64,000 bases of DNA. It comes from Diogma glabrata (Eukaryota > Arthropoda > Insecta > Diptera > Cylindrotomidae). The stretch is from contig OY856187.1 in NCBI GenBank assembly GCA_963693315.1, forward strand, positions 392,996,409-393,060,408, given 5' to 3'. Shown here one piece after another: positions 14,830-30,010 of the stretch (positions are counted from its first letter, which is position 1; each line of letters starts with the position of its first letter). The notes beneath the pieces are model-generated. The model searched no databases, was not told the origin of the DNA, and saw only the letters and a list, made by a program, of their open reading frames with translations. The position numbers and the translations under genes were made by a program.

Positions 14830-15100
14830 GAAGCGCAAAAAATTGTAAGTTGTTTAAAGATAGTCAACGATCCAGCAGAACGATGCATAAAATTAATGAA
14901 AGAGTTCAGCGATAAAATAACTAAAGATAAAGATCAAAAACAATTTTTGTTAAAGGTAAACAATAAGCAATAATTTAAGATAATTTAAGCATATATAGAA
15001 TGAGAATTAATTTTATTTCATGCATTTTCAGACCATTCAAGACTACCGAAAGAAATATCTGAAATCTGCTACATTGCAGGATTTGAAAAGACCTTTATAA
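14830..15100 (+). pseudogene. Two-exon remnant of an arthropod multicopy protein
   Basis: Exon-like block one (14830-14955) encodes EAQKIVSCLKIVNDPAERC, then IKLMKEFSDKITKDKDQKQ and FLLK. It is followed by GTAAAC, a 76-bp AT-rich intron-like stretch ending TTTCATGCATTTTCAG at 15031, and block two (15032-15100) encoding TIQDYRKKYLKSATLQDLKR and a stop. The phase is 0 and the join reads naturally. The pattern VVND.AER..KL...F...IT.DE.QKQ.LL..V..YRK.Y is one I recall at the C-termini of uncharacterised, highly multicopy arthropod proteins; that is memory of a pattern and was not searched. The frame has a TAG at 14824 immediately upstream, so the N-terminus is missing. It lies 60 bp after the broken gag. 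Confidence 0.45.
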
Positions 15101-15374
15101 TTTTGTTAACATTATAAAATAGGTTCCTGTTTTTAAACATTAAATGATACTTTAGAAACTATTATACGGTTTTGTTTTTAATACAGACTCGACTATGTGA
15201 AAATTACAAAAAAAATTATATGTAAGCGTGCTTAAGAATCAAAGTCGCCACGTGTTAAATTGTAATAGAGTGGTGAAACTTTGTCAGTATCCTTAAATTA
15301 CCAAAGGAACAAAATTTCGGCCGGCGCCATGCCAGAATACAAAAAAAAAATCACCCATACAAATAAGTGCCACC

Positions 15375-17750
<2,376 letters not shown>

Positions 17751-17760
17751 AAGTAGTACA

Positions 17761-20600
17761 ATTTAGGGTGGCCCTTAGATTACACTAGAATTTTTTTTTT
17801 CATTGTACAGTTTGCGGCACCCTCCCATTTCGTGTGAATACTCATAAAAATATTATTTGCAAAATCTGATATCAATCGGTCAATTCTAAGACGTGCCTCC
17901 GACCACTTAAAGTTCAGAAATTTTGTTCTGGACCCTAAAAAAAAATTTTTTTTTTTTTGTGCGACACCCTCTCATTTCGTGTCAATACCCATAAAAAAAT
18001 TATGTGTAAAAATTGAAATCAATCGTTCATCTCTAAGGGGTGCCCCCGGCCACTTGGAGTTGAGAGGTTTGGTTGTGGCCATTACAAAGAAAAATTTAAA
18101 TTTTTGTACGACACCCTCCCATTTGGTGTCAATACCCATAAAAATATTATGTGTAAAATTTGAAATCCATCGGTCAACTCTAAGGGGTTCCCCCGGCCAC
18201 TTAAAGTTGAAAGGTTTGGTTGTGGCTATTACAAAGAAAAATTCAAATTTTTTGTACGACACCCTTCCATTTGGTGTCGATACCCATAAAAATGTTATTT
18301 GTAAAATTTGAAATCAATCGGTCAACTCCAAGGGGTGCCTCCGGCACCTTAAAGTTGAGGGGTTTTGTTGTGGCCATTATACAGAAAAATTTAAATTTTT
18401 TGTACGACACCCTCCAATTTGATGTCGATACCCATAAAAATATTATGTTTAAAATAAGAAATCCATCGGTCAACTCTAAGGGGTGCCCCTAGCCACTTAA
18501 AGTTGAGAGGTTTGGTTATGCCCATTACAAAGAAAAATTTAAATTTTTTGTACGACACCCTTCCATTTGGTGTCGATACCCATAAAAATATTATTTGTAA
18601 AATTTGAAATCAATCGGTCAACTCTAAGAGGTGCCTCCGGCCACTTAAAGTTGAGGAGTTTTGTTGTAGCCATTATAAAGAAAAATTTTAATTTTTTGTA
18701 CGACACCCTCCCATTTCATGTCAATACCCGTAAAAATATTATGTTCAAAATTTAAAATCAATCGGTCAATTCTAAGACGTGCCTCCGGCCACTTTGAGTT
18801 GAGAGGTTTTGTTCTGGCCATTACAAAGAAAAATTTAAATTTTTTGTACGACACTCACATTTCATGTCAATACCCGTTAAAATATTATTTGCAAAATTTT
18901 AACTCAATTGGTCAATTCTAAGACGTGCCACCGGCCACTTAAAGTTGAATAATTTTGTTCTGGACCTTAAAAAAAAAATTTAAATTTTTTGTGCGACTCC
19001 CTCCCATTTCGTGTCAATACCCATAAAAAAATTATTTGTAAAATTTGAAATCAATCGTTCAACTCTAAGGGGTGCCTCTGACCACTTAAGCTTGAAAGGT
19101 TTTGTTCTGGCCATTACAAAGAAAAATTAAAATTTTTATGTACGACACCCTCCCATTTCATGTCAATACCCATAAAAATATTATTTGCAAAATTTGAAAT
19201 CAATCGGTCAATTCTAAGACGTGCCTCCGACTACTTAAAGTTGAGAAATTTTGTTCTGGACCTTAAAAAAAAATTCAAAATTTTTGCGCGACACCCTCCC
19301 ATTTCGTGTCAATACCCATAAAAAAATTATGTGTAAAATTTGAATTCAATCGTTCAACTCTATGGCGTGCCCCCGGCCACTTAAGCTTGAAAGGTTTTGT
19401 TCTGGTCATAACAAAGGAAAATTTAATTTTTTGTACGACACCCTTATATTGCGTGTCGAATTGACCGATTGATTTCAAATTTTGCACATAATATTTTTAC
19501 GGGTATTGACATGAAATGGGAGGGTGTCGTACAAAAATTTAAATTTTTCTTTATAATGACCACAACAAAACCCCTCAACTTTAAGTGGCCGGAGGCACCC
19601 CTTAGAGTTGACCGACTGATTTCAAATTTTACAAATAATATTTTTATGGGTATCGACACCAAATGGAAGGGTGTCGTACAAAAAATTTAAATTTTTCTTT
19701 GTAATGGCCACAACCAAACCTCTCAACTTTAAGTGGCCAGGGGCACCCCTTAGAGCTGACCGATGGATTTATAATTTTAAACATAATATTCTTATGGGTA
19801 TCGACATCAAGTTGGAAGGTGTCGTACAAAAAATTTAAATTTTTCTTTATAATGGCCACAACAAAACCCCTCAACTTTAAGGTGCCAGAGGCACCCCTTA
19901 GAGTTGACCGATTCATTTCAAATTTTACAAATAACATTTTTATGGGTATCGACACCAAATGGAAGGGTGTCGTACAAAAAATTTAAATTTTTCTTTGTAA
20001 TAGCCACAACCAAACCTTTCAACTTTTAGTGGCCGGGGGAACTCCTTAGAGTTGACCGATGGATTTCTAATTTTAAACATAATATTTTTATGGGTATCGA
20101 CATCAAATCGGAGGGTGTCGTACAAAAAATTTAAATTTTCCTTTGTAATGGCCACAACAAAACTTCTCAACTCCAAGTGGCCGGGGGCACCCCTTAGAGT
20201 TGACCGATTGATTTCAAATTTTACGCATAATATTTTTGTGGGTATCGACACCAAATGGGAGGGTGTCGTACAAAAATTTAAATTTTTCTTTGTAATGGCC
20301 ACAACAAAACCTCTCAACTTTAAGTGGCCGGGGGCATCCCTTAGAGTTGAACGATTGATTTCAATTTTTACACATAATTTTTTTATGGGTATTGACACGA
20401 AATGAGAGGGTGTCGCACAAAAAAAAAAAAATTTTTTTTTAGGTTCCAGAACAAAATTTCCCAACTTTAAGTGGTCGGAGGCACGTCTTAGAATTGACCG
20501 ATTGATATCAGATTTTGCAAATAATATTTTTATGGGTATTCACACGAAATGGGAGGTCGCCGTACAAAAAATTTAAATTTTTGTTTTTAAGGGCCACCCT
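17761..20600. mobile_element. Foldback element FB1, ~147-bp units
   Basis: A 2,840-bp element flanked by perfect 9-bp direct repeats AGTAGTACA (17752-17760 and 20601-20609). The ends are inverted: ATTTAGGGTGGCCCTTAGA on the left, and AGGGTGGCCCTTAAAA when the right is reverse-complemented. The body is about 20 units of 145-149 bp, marked by CGACACCCTCCCATTT, GTGTC.ATACCCATAAAAA, ATCAATCGGTCAA and CCGGCCACTTAAAGTTGA. About twelve units run forward (unit marks at 17962, 18109, 18257, 18405, 18553, 18701, 18849, 18994, 19143, 19289 and 19436), then the orientation flips at about 19456 and about eight run in reverse. Unit-specific variants appear in mirrored order in the two arms; the extra forward units form the loop (about 18776-19455). 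It resembles Drosophila FB elements in architecture and duplication length, not in sequence. No transposase. The many short open frames are by-products of the repeats. Confidence 0.9.
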
Positions 20601-20609
20601 AGTAGTACA

Positions 20610-21815
20610 TATATCTGAATATCGTAAATAAGAGTTCGTGCAGCAATAAAATTCTTCGTAAATAGAAAAACTTTAAATTTTATTACAGAAACATTAACAT
20701 AGTTATTTCATGTTACAATATACGACATAAACACAAAAGCTTACAGTTTATTTTTATAGTTCATTTTGCGTTTTTGCTTTAAGAATAACAACCAAATGGA
20801 AAGTTTCTTTTGAAACATAAAAGTTTGTGTTAAAAAATAAAAAAATCTATTAAATTCATGACCAAGATCCTTTTTGTTATTTTATTTGGATTGTTTCGTA
20901 CAAGAATTGTATAAATATTAATAGTCTATTCTATAGTAAAGTTTTATGTTGCTTTTAATTAAAGTTTTCATGTTAAAGAATGAAATAAAACACGAGACAA
21001 AGCAAACATATTTACAGGTGTTGCAGTTTTTGGAGTTGTAAAAGTTTTAAATTTTTAAATAACATTTTGCTTGGAGCAGTTTTGCTGTTGTATACTTATA
21101 ATTAAATTATTTTTGTGTTAGACAATATTTTCACGTTTTTTCTACATAATTAGTTCAAACGTTTTTGTGACATTCTTGCTTGAAGGTAAAAGAGATTCGA
21201 AACATCAGTTTAAACTTTTGGTTCACAATTAAAAGTACAAAAGAACAGATAGGCTTTTAGTTTTAAGCTGCTTATTTAATTATTTTTTCATTGTATTTCA
21301 ACACAGTAGCGAGTTTGGTTAAGTGTATGAAATCCGTGTAAAAAACTTCTAAATATGTATGGATCTTGTTTTGTGCTCTGGACACCCCTGAATTTAAATT
21401 AGTACAGAATATAATAAAGGAATAAGTGGGTGGATTGTATAGTCATGACAAACGCAAAATATCTGGTCAGGGGTCACCGATTTTTTCAAGACACCCGTAA
21501 CAACAATTTGACCAGTCAATGGCTATTTTGTTCAACTTCAACTTTCATTTGTAACCAAAAGGAAGCGATGTTAATAAAATTGCTGCACATGGCCTATGTC
21601 GACACTTTTAACATTTAAATTGAATAAACTTCTTTATTCTAGTTGCAAGAAACGTATTGTATGTCCTCAATCCCCATATCCAATGGACTATCTATCTTGG
21701 ACGGTGAAAGTGGTTAGTTCTTTATATTCATCATTCTTTATTCGTCGATTTCATCGTTTCTAAGTGATTTAGACTAATGAACGGATATGGCATTTTATTT
21801 AATCTTTAATAATCT
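20610..21815. other. No recognisable content
   Basis: AT-rich sequence without a supportable feature. A 62-codon frame at 21430-21618 shows no similarity I know. Confidence 0.45.
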
Positions 21816-21819
21816 TTTG

Positions 21820-22180
21820 ATTTGTAATGAAGCGCTCTCTTCGTTGCGGAACAACGAACAGGCTTAGCAGGTCGCGTACCTAGACGAGGTTTATATAGCC
21901 TTTTCGACTAGCTTCAGTCATTGTGGATTGAGTAAGAATTCCTACTACTTCAGCACAAATAACGTAATGTACGCGAAATACATGATAAATACGGAAATGA
22001 GAAGAAGTAAAATAATGAGACTCTGGCGATCCTCATACTTGCAAGAACCACGATCACCGCGCCCCACCCCTACCATATAATCATGCATTCATACGCTCTC
22101 GCACCTCACATACTCACACACACACCTACATTCATCCCCACATTCATACACACTTGAAACAAGCCAATACCAGTGAGTAA
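21820..22180 (+). repeat. LTR/leader-like fragment, copy 2
   Basis: Counterpart of 11640-12110 in the opposite orientation. It shares TGTAATGAAGCGCT, GCGTACCTAG, CTAGCTTCAG, CTACTTCAGCACAAAT and GAGACTCTGGCGAT and then a CA-rich stretch (CACACACACACCTACATTC). The possible primer-binding site is TGGCGATCC near 22023. No gag or pol follows on the plus strand. Confidence 0.4.
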
Positions 22181-22626
22181 TGTTAACACAAAACAAATCA
22201 AATATAAATTCTCTAAAATTTTTCTTCAGTTTTCTTTATTAATTGTTATTTCATAATTATTTGCGTCATCGTTGTTTAATAAAAAAAAAACATTTTATTA
22301 CTACATTACAGTGACAAGTTGTTCATTTTAACCACAATATTATCCCGATTATCTTCGTTACAATTTAACCTTGGTAATAAATCTTTTAATTTATTTTATA
22401 TCATAGGTTTGTACTCTAATCTTTAAAAAAAAAATATTCTACGTGATTTGTCTTTACTGAATTATACGATTCATATAATTCTTAGTATAAAAAAAAATAA
22501 ATGTATAACAAGTCATTCGACTGGATCAGTTTCCTGGAATATCATTTATCCTTTTTCTTTTTCTAATACCATTAAGATGTTAGTATTCACAATGAATGTA
22601 ACTTGAATATCTTTAAACTGTTTCTT

Positions 22627-22988
22627 TTATGAACTGACCAATGATGTAGCTGAATCGAAAATTATTATAAAATTATCGGAAAAAGCCGGAATGAAAATGT
22701 CGTTATCAGCAAACAATTTTGAAAATTGCATTGCTTTTATATGAGAAGTAGGGTCGGATGGTTTTCTTAAATGTGTTAGCTTATTCATGGTATTGCATTG
22801 ACTACTACAGTCACTTCCACTACCATTATTCGATATAGTATTATTAGTGGTTGTAGAAGATAACGAAGGTTCAGTCTGATTTAAATGTACTTCATCTAAC
22901 ACTACTTTCGTCAGTTTTAGATTTGAATCAACTATGACAGATAAATCTCTTAAATCCAATAGTACAAAACTTTCACAAATTCTTCTTT
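22627..22988 (-). CDS. Candidate terminal exon, unknown protein
   Basis: On the minus strand, a polypyrimidine stretch (TTTTTTTTCTTTTTAAAG at about 23005-22988) is followed by an open frame of about 120 codons to a TAA at 22627. The product begins RICESFVLLDLRDLSVIVDS, continues with KLTKVVLDEVHLNQTEPSLS, then an Asn/Ser/Thr-rich linker (STTTNNTISNNGSGSDCSSQ), and ends with FADNDIFIPAFSDNFIIIFD. The composition looks more like real protein than the surrounding frames. I recognise no family. About 1.1 kb upstream on the same strand (24080-24100) CTATGTGGTAAGT could be a splice donor, so this may be the 3' exon of a small gene or of a spliced retroelement transcript. Confidence 0.3.
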
Positions 22989-24300
22989 AAAAAGAAAAAA
23001 AATATATGAATATATTAGAAAATTTAGTTATGTTTCCTAATAATCCCGATAATAATAATAATACCGACATTGACTCACAAACATGCATCTCATGAATCAT
23101 CACACACGCTCATACACACACCGACACACTGGAAATGACCCATTATCATTCCACGACCAGAAAAAAAATACCATGGATTTCGAAAAGTATAACAATATAG
23201 TATCAATTCAGCCGCAAAGAATATATTAACTGCACTTGTTATATACGTTCAGTAACCGAAAAGAAGAAAAGAAATCAGCGGTTGGTCGTTTTTCTTTTTA
23301 TATTTTTATCTTTGTTTTTTGTTTTTTTTTTCTTTGTCATTTGAATGGACAGCAATCCTTCCCCTGGTAATGATTCTGTTTAGTAACCTAACTTAATTAA
23401 ACTCGGAAACAAAAGGTTAAAAAAAACAAAATTTCTGGCATCAATTTTCATCCAACATAACGGTAACGACGAGTTAGATAACAGTTACCACAGATCGCTA
23501 CAATTCACGAACAATTCCTTGCTTGGTTATACCTTGTTACGGCATATATTACGATTGGCACATTTTCACTTTTGTTCCTGTGTTTAACAAAAATGAGATG
23601 AGATCACTACGCTCAGAACTCTAACCAAACAGTTTTAATGTAGTTGATTTTGACGTTATTCTGTATTAAGAGTTATGTATGAAGTAGTTTAAGTATTAAA
23701 CGCAATAATACAATTACTTCCTAGCACTGTTATTTTTGACATCGGATTGTTGTTTTTCTGTTAAATACTGAAGTTCTAGATTACATTAGTATAGAGAACT
23801 AGCGTTGCTACGTTCTATTATTTATAAATACATCAGCATGTTTGAGCTTATTATAGGCCGTTTCAGGTTGAATAATAATTTATTTGAAAGTAATCCGTAA
23901 TTTCAATAACAGTACAAAAAAATAATAGAAAAAAACCAATTCATGCGCACTCTGGTTAATTTTATGGTATACCTTCCCATTACACTCGTACACGCGTTTC
24001 CACTCTTACGCACACATTCATCCGTACATACACTCACACATATACATATAAATTTAAAACGACTTACCACATAGGTTGTTCGAATCCCACTCCTCTTCAC
24101 TGGATGATTAGCGGATCATCTTTCGGGAACTGCTTACACGGATACCAATTCCGATAAAGACAGGTGAACTCATTTAGATTGAGCTGAGTAGGTAATAGTT
24201 GAGTACTGGGTCCAAGATATCACGGTTGGATCAATGGTTCGCGATCAGAGGTAATTCCAATATAAAACATACAACATCGACTACGCCGCACCAATTATTT
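22989..24300. other. CA/GT-rich intergenic or intronic sequence
   Basis: Contains two CACACA-rich blocks (about 23085-23130 and 23985-24050) resembling the leader-like fragments at 11.7 and 22.1 kb. No frame is supportable. Confidence 0.35.
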
Positions 24301-27300
24301 GAGATATATATATGTGTACATCAGCCGTTATTTTATTTAGGTTTTATTGAATTTTATTTTTAAATTGTTGTATTATTGATACAGTTATGTAATACAAACA
24401 AATAACCGATACATTGGTTTACGTTTAGGTAACAGAATACAACTAAATTTTTCGTATTAGCTACAATGTTGAATGTTTTCGTAACTCCTTCAATTTACTG
24501 CCTCGCTTACAAAAACATCCAAAACCAATTTTTAATTTTTCTTATTGTTAAATTTAGGTATGACCGCAATTTAAAATATCTCGAAATGAAATTTTCCACA
24601 AATTTTTCTTCGCTTTTAATTTAATTTAGCTTATTCATAGTTAACGCTATTATATTTAAATTTCTTTCGTTAAGCGATTTAAAATCAAAAAAAAACTCGA
24701 ATTCCATTTAATTTTGATTAAACTGTTCTAAAATTGTTCTATCACGATCAAACACCAAAAATTTGACTACTTACTTCACTAACAAAAATTATGAATAATT
24801 TAATTTAATATTAATTACGAGAAAGTTCACTAACAAAACTATGTACAATTTAATTTAACATTAATCCAGAGAAAAACTGGAATATACGTAATTTTCCTGC
24901 ATTAAGTGCTTGAAAATTAATTTTTTTATTTTATATTAGTTGGAGGACAATAACCATTCATCCTAATGTCACAATTTTTCAATACACACCTATTCACAAT
25001 AGAAAAATGAAAATCATAAGAGAGCGAGACTAGACGTCAACTCATATTTATATACAATTAATATCGAAAATGATAATGCAGTTTCTTTGGGGAAATTTTA
25101 ACTTCGCTATCTCGTTAATTTTATTTTACCCATTAAGAAATACGGATGCTAAATAGTAATTGAAATTTGGAAAAATTTTCAAGAAAGAAACTATTTACAA
25201 AACATTTGAACGAATTATATATGTACATGACACGGGTATGGATTAATGAGAATAACCAACAGTTTTTTATAACAATTTAACAGCAATTACGGATTACAAA
25301 TCGAACATAGGAAACTACGGGTGGAATATTATTAATTAATAGATGATTGATTGTAGAAAATATATATTGTTTAGCGGAACTACGGGTTAATTATCTCAAT
25401 TCCATAACCGTGGTTAACGATCACAAATTGAGCAAATAGTGTTTCAATGAAAAAGACAACACAATCGTTTTAGAATAACGAATTTTATAGCAACCAATCA
25501 TTATACACTGGGCAAGGGAAACTGCATGGGAACAATATTACACAACTATTTTTCTGGTAAGAAACTTTTGATGGCGGATAATATAAAAAAGGATGGGAGA
25601 AATTGTGATTAAAACATGTAAGGTTTAATTAGAGGATTCCAAAACTGGTTTCAGAATTGAAAAATTCCTATTATTCATCCAGTTATTTGAGTTTAACTAT
25701 TCACAATTTCTCCCATACGAAATAACCCCCCGATCGCCTATTAGATCATCATATTAGATTGGTTTTCAGATTAGTTGAATAACAACTAATTGTAATGATT
25801 CTACCACATTAAGAATGTGTACGTAAAATAATGGATATCATTAACTTACCATACTAAATGGAATAGTAGCGTCTTGAGAATTAATCGAAATAACTCTATA
25901 AAAAAAGGATGACTATGGATTGAGTATAAGACCATGTGTACAGGACAGAATGAAAAACGACTGTAAAAACTTATGCGAATGCAACGTTGATACGTATGAG
26001 GAAATAATGTATGACTAAACCAGGGTTTCTATATAACTGCGTCATCAAACACCAGTCCACGACATAACAGAGTTCAATTAATTTCGATCAAACAAAATCA
26101 TACCCCTTATTCGTCAAAGTTTCTGTTCAACTAGCCTTGAACGTTGTCGGTAAATCACAAGAATAATTATTTTTTTCACTGTCAATACAATTTTTTCATC
26201 CTTCTCTATCGCACCTTTGTACTGATTCTTGGACTCACCATGGATAAACAAATCTGATCATAACCTAGAAGATTTTTTTAAAGTGTAGCAATAGAATTTT
26301 TTTCTTTAATTTTCATTTTGGAATATTTTAGCATCAATTTGAAGGAACTTGAAGCCGGGTTGTTTGGTAAGTTCAGCATTAGGCCCTTAATATAAGGGTT
26401 AAGTGTTTGAGCGTCACGCTGTGTATCCAACGTGTAACTGTGGAACGACCGGAGGTTAGGTAACAGGAGCTTTGGGGAAGCGCTTAAAAATTTTAAGAAA
26501 GTATACCTTTGTTAGTTTAGCATGGTTACAAGTATCTAAATGAAATTATATCAAGCAAAGGTGAGGAATTATTCTGAATTGAACCCTAATTAATAAAACC
26601 GAATGTTTTCGTCCATAATTTCCTAACTTCCTAATTTTTTAATCTTCTCTATCGTTCGGTCCAGCCCTATGGATGTACCAACCTCAAAAAGTTCAGAGGA
26701 GTCGAAGCGTTTTTCTGGCCTTACAGTTTTTATTCTCATAAATAGGAAGGAGTGGTAGTTCTTCTAAGATCTATAGAGCAGGAGTTGATGTTGTGTTTTT
26801 GAAGTTATAATTCTTTACGCTCGTTGTAAACACTTTGATGGGGTGTTGGTCGAGAAACCGCGTCACGCTTTTGAAGTTATATTTAATCTTTATGCTGTAT
26901 GGTAATAAGGACGAAATTTGTAAACCAACCTTATGCTGTATGGTAATAAAGACGAAATTACTAAATCAATTATTTTCTCTAATAATAAAACATTATTCGC
27001 TTAGTTATCTTTGATCAACTTTTTTTCACTATTCGGAATTATCATTAAAATGAATAGTTAATATGTAATGTGACAACAAATATGTACATTTATATGAAAA
27101 TTATGTAAAATTATTTTTTAACAAATACATATTTCTAATTTACAACAAATATGTTCTTATGGTTTGCAATTATATAAAATATGTACATATTTCTATGTGC
27201 ATTAGCACCAATACGATACATATAAGCATTGCTTATATATGATTAAACAAACCTGCTTGCATTAGCAGAACTGCCTTCACATGTTCCAAAAATTGGAAAT

Positions 27301-27515
27301 TGACGTTTCTTTTCCTCTTCTAAGAAACATTGATGAACCAAGAATTTGCATTGGAACCTTAGTACCGAAGAAAAAGATTATGAACAATATCAAGGCTACA
27401 GGTTTAAAGTGTTTTACAGGTTTAAAGTGTTAACATTTGTTAACATATTTGCATATATTTTATAAATCCCTTGCAATAACAATAATACAAGTTTTGAAAG
27501 TAATGGAGAACCATA
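24301..27515. other. Largely featureless AT-rich stretch
   Basis: I see no gene or element. The only internal structure noticed is a ~35-bp direct repeat near 26892 and 26931 (CTTATGCTGTATGGTAATAA, then GACGAAATT). Confidence 0.45.
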
Positions 27516-27652
27516 TTTCACTTAATAAGTAAAACACTTTTTTTTTTTATTGGAGGGCCTTGAGACTTGCAGTTCAAGGTCACAGTGCTACTTGAACTGC
27601 ATGTCTCAAGGCCTTCCAATAAAAAAAAAAGTGTTTTACTTATTGAGTGAAA
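27516..27652. repeat. Near-perfect 63-bp-arm hairpin
   Basis: The left arm (27516-27578) and right arm (27591-27652) are almost exact reverse complements around a 12-bp loop (GTCACAGTGCTA). Arm words include AATAAGTAAAACAC, ATTGGAGGGCCTTGAGAC and GCAGTTCAAG. A transcript would form a long hairpin. It may be a small MITE or a hairpin-RNA locus. The A/T runs in the arms and the lack of a clear target duplication leave the origin open. Confidence 0.85.
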
Positions 27653-28302
27653 CGAAAATATTCACTAAAATGGTGGTATTCTTTAACCGGCCGGCATATG
27701 CATCAATGTAGTAGAGTATTGCAGACAATCGATAAAATATATTTCCAAATTGCATAACGACCCTCTTCAGAACAGCAAAATTTCTGGATTGATAAATGAT
27801 TATAAGTCTACATGAAATAGGACGCTAAACCAATAGCAATAAACTAGTGTACCTATTTTGTATGACGAGTACGGTGGTTTCAGAGTAAGTAATTGACAAT
27901 TGTGACATCCAATAAACAAATAAGTTTACGCTCACCTAATTGTTCGTGACACATTGAATTATTTGAATTAAATCTTTGGAATAAAATTTTAACTTTTTTC
28001 TAACCTTAATCTTTTGCCATCTACATTTATAAAAACTATTTAATTATTAATTTTAACATACATTTAATATGTAAATTTATCTATAGCTTCAGAGACATTT
28101 ACTTAATGGCTTTTGCTGACTGTAAAATGATACTATTTTAATAAACTGTAAAATGATACTATTACTAATAAAATAAGTTAAATTAAATGACATTAAAAAA
28201 AACTATAGGAGAATTTACTCAAAAAAAAAACAGTTTTCAACCACTTTATCTGGGAAGCACGGACATCGCCGTGCGGGTACCTTAATTAATAATTATTAGT
28301 TT
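27653..28302. other. No recognisable content
   Basis: AT-rich sequence. A small GC-rich hairpin (GCACGGACATCGCCGTGC) occurs at about 28257-28274. Just before it, the phrase CTGTAAAATGATACTATT is duplicated (28119, 28146). Confidence 0.45.
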
Positions 28303-28503
28303 TTTGAATAACATTTTTTTCTATTTATTTAATATTTTTTTTTTAAATAATATTTTTTTTTCTTTTTGGATTATTATCTTTTTTTTTGAACATCTTTTTT
28401 TATTTTTTGACTAAGAAAAATCGACGATTATACGTTCTTATACTTTTTGAATAATAATTTTTTTTTGAAAAATATTTTTTTTTATTTATTTTTTGAATAA
28501 AGG
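28303..28503. repeat. T-rich minisatellite, part 1
   Basis: Degenerate repeats of TTTTTGAATAATATTTTTTT type. The same pattern resumes at 29123-29165 and again at 32830-32940, so the intervening sequences look like insertions into one array. Confidence 0.65.
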
Positions 28504-29113
28504 TAGAAACACAACACGGACGATAACGTCGGACGATTAAAAAAAACGTCTAAAATTTCGCTGTTGTAACCACAACAAAGGCGTCAGCGTGAAAAGCTGT
28601 CAAAAATAAAATTGCATAAACTAAAATACTAATTGTTCTTTGACAAAATGAATTTCACAAATTTCAATTTTAAAAATAACTAATTTTTACTAATAAATAA
28701 ATAATAATAATTTTTCTACTAATAACTAATTTTAAAAATAAAATCCAAAATACAAATCATGAAAATATATAAATGAATAAAACCGAACTTTGAACATAAA
28801 CTGAAGATTCAGTTGATAACTCAAAACAAAACGATTACAACCTCAGAAACGCGAAAAACATCAGAAAATCATATTTTTCAGTTGGCAGCACTGTCACAAT
28901 AACATTAAAAATTCCCCTTGCAGCCAAATAAAAATAAAATTGATATCTGGTAATAATCATCGTCGACGATAAATTAGAAATAGAATCTAAAATTTTTCCG
29001 ACGAAAAAAACTTTTTCGTTTAACGCTGTAGTTGTGTTTGAAATGTATGTATCCTGTGTATTCTAATGTTACCAACGTCGTCGTCGGACGATTTCGCCCG
29101 TGTTGTGTTTCTA
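28504..29113. mobile_element. 610-bp MITE with TA ends
   Basis: The left end is TAGAAACACAACACGGACGA and the right end, reverse-complemented, is TAGAAACACAACACGGGCGA. The following ~15 bp are also similar (GTCGGACGA against CGTCCGACGA). If the terminal TA is the target duplication this is a Tc1/mariner-type MITE. There is no transposase. It interrupts the T-rich minisatellite. Confidence 0.8.
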
Positions 29114-29281
29114 GCTTAATATGTTTTTTTTTTATATTCTTTTTTTAAATAATATTTTTAGGTAGATTTCATATAGAAATCTACCTATTGCAATGGGCTT
29201 CATCTCGGAATTTCGGAAAAATTTTTGTGCCAAACGACTATATATGATAAGCGGAGACGAAAATACAAAAAAAAAAATTTA

Positions 29282-29479
<198 letters not shown>

Positions 29480-29579
29480 ACATTCTTTGCAACTCGTAGA
29501 CCCCCTGCTATCCAGAATTGGTTAAAGATTTTCAAATTTTTTATGGGCAGAAATTGTAGCTTACTGTTTCTTGTTTCTA

Positions 29580-30010
29580 ATGCTGTGTGCCCCTTTTTGA
29601 AATTCAAAATGGCGAAATCAATATGGTGGCTGGAAGCTACGAAGAACAGTGATACTAATATAAGAAGCATGATAACAGCAACATTTGTCTTGGTATGATA
29701 TTGTTTTATGTACACCCGATAGCTTTGATGCACGCTCAACACGAATCCACTGTTAGATTTTCGAAATTTAAAATGGCGGATCCAAGATGGCCGACCGGAA
29801 AATTGAAAAAATTTTTTATTAAATTTAATTCGTTTGGCTTTTGGAGGTGTCAGTGACAAATCTAGTGTCATATTTTATGATTTTAAAATGGCGGATAAAA
29901 TGTGGCTCTTAGTGGCGTCAGTGACGCTCACAAAATTCGATTTTTGTCTTGACCACAAACTTGTGAATTTTGTAGGAAATTTTGTTGGGTTCGGTGCGAC
30001 TGAAAAAAAA
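29580..30010. repeat. Diverged repeats with AAAATGGCGGA motif
   Basis: AAAATGGCGAAATC (about 29608), AAAATGGCGGATCC (29771) and AAAATGGCGGATAAAATG (29886) recur with similar flanks (GTCAGTGAC, GTGGCTC). They are probably old tandem units of about 120-160 bp. Confidence 0.45.

Noticed and set aside
17972..20464. Many frames of 60-174 codons with repeated PSHLVSIPIK / FKFFFVMATTKPLNFKWPG
   Set aside because: They arise on both strands from the ~147-bp repeat units of FB1. The period is not a constant multiple of 3 and frames break at unit borders, so a repeat protein is unlikely.
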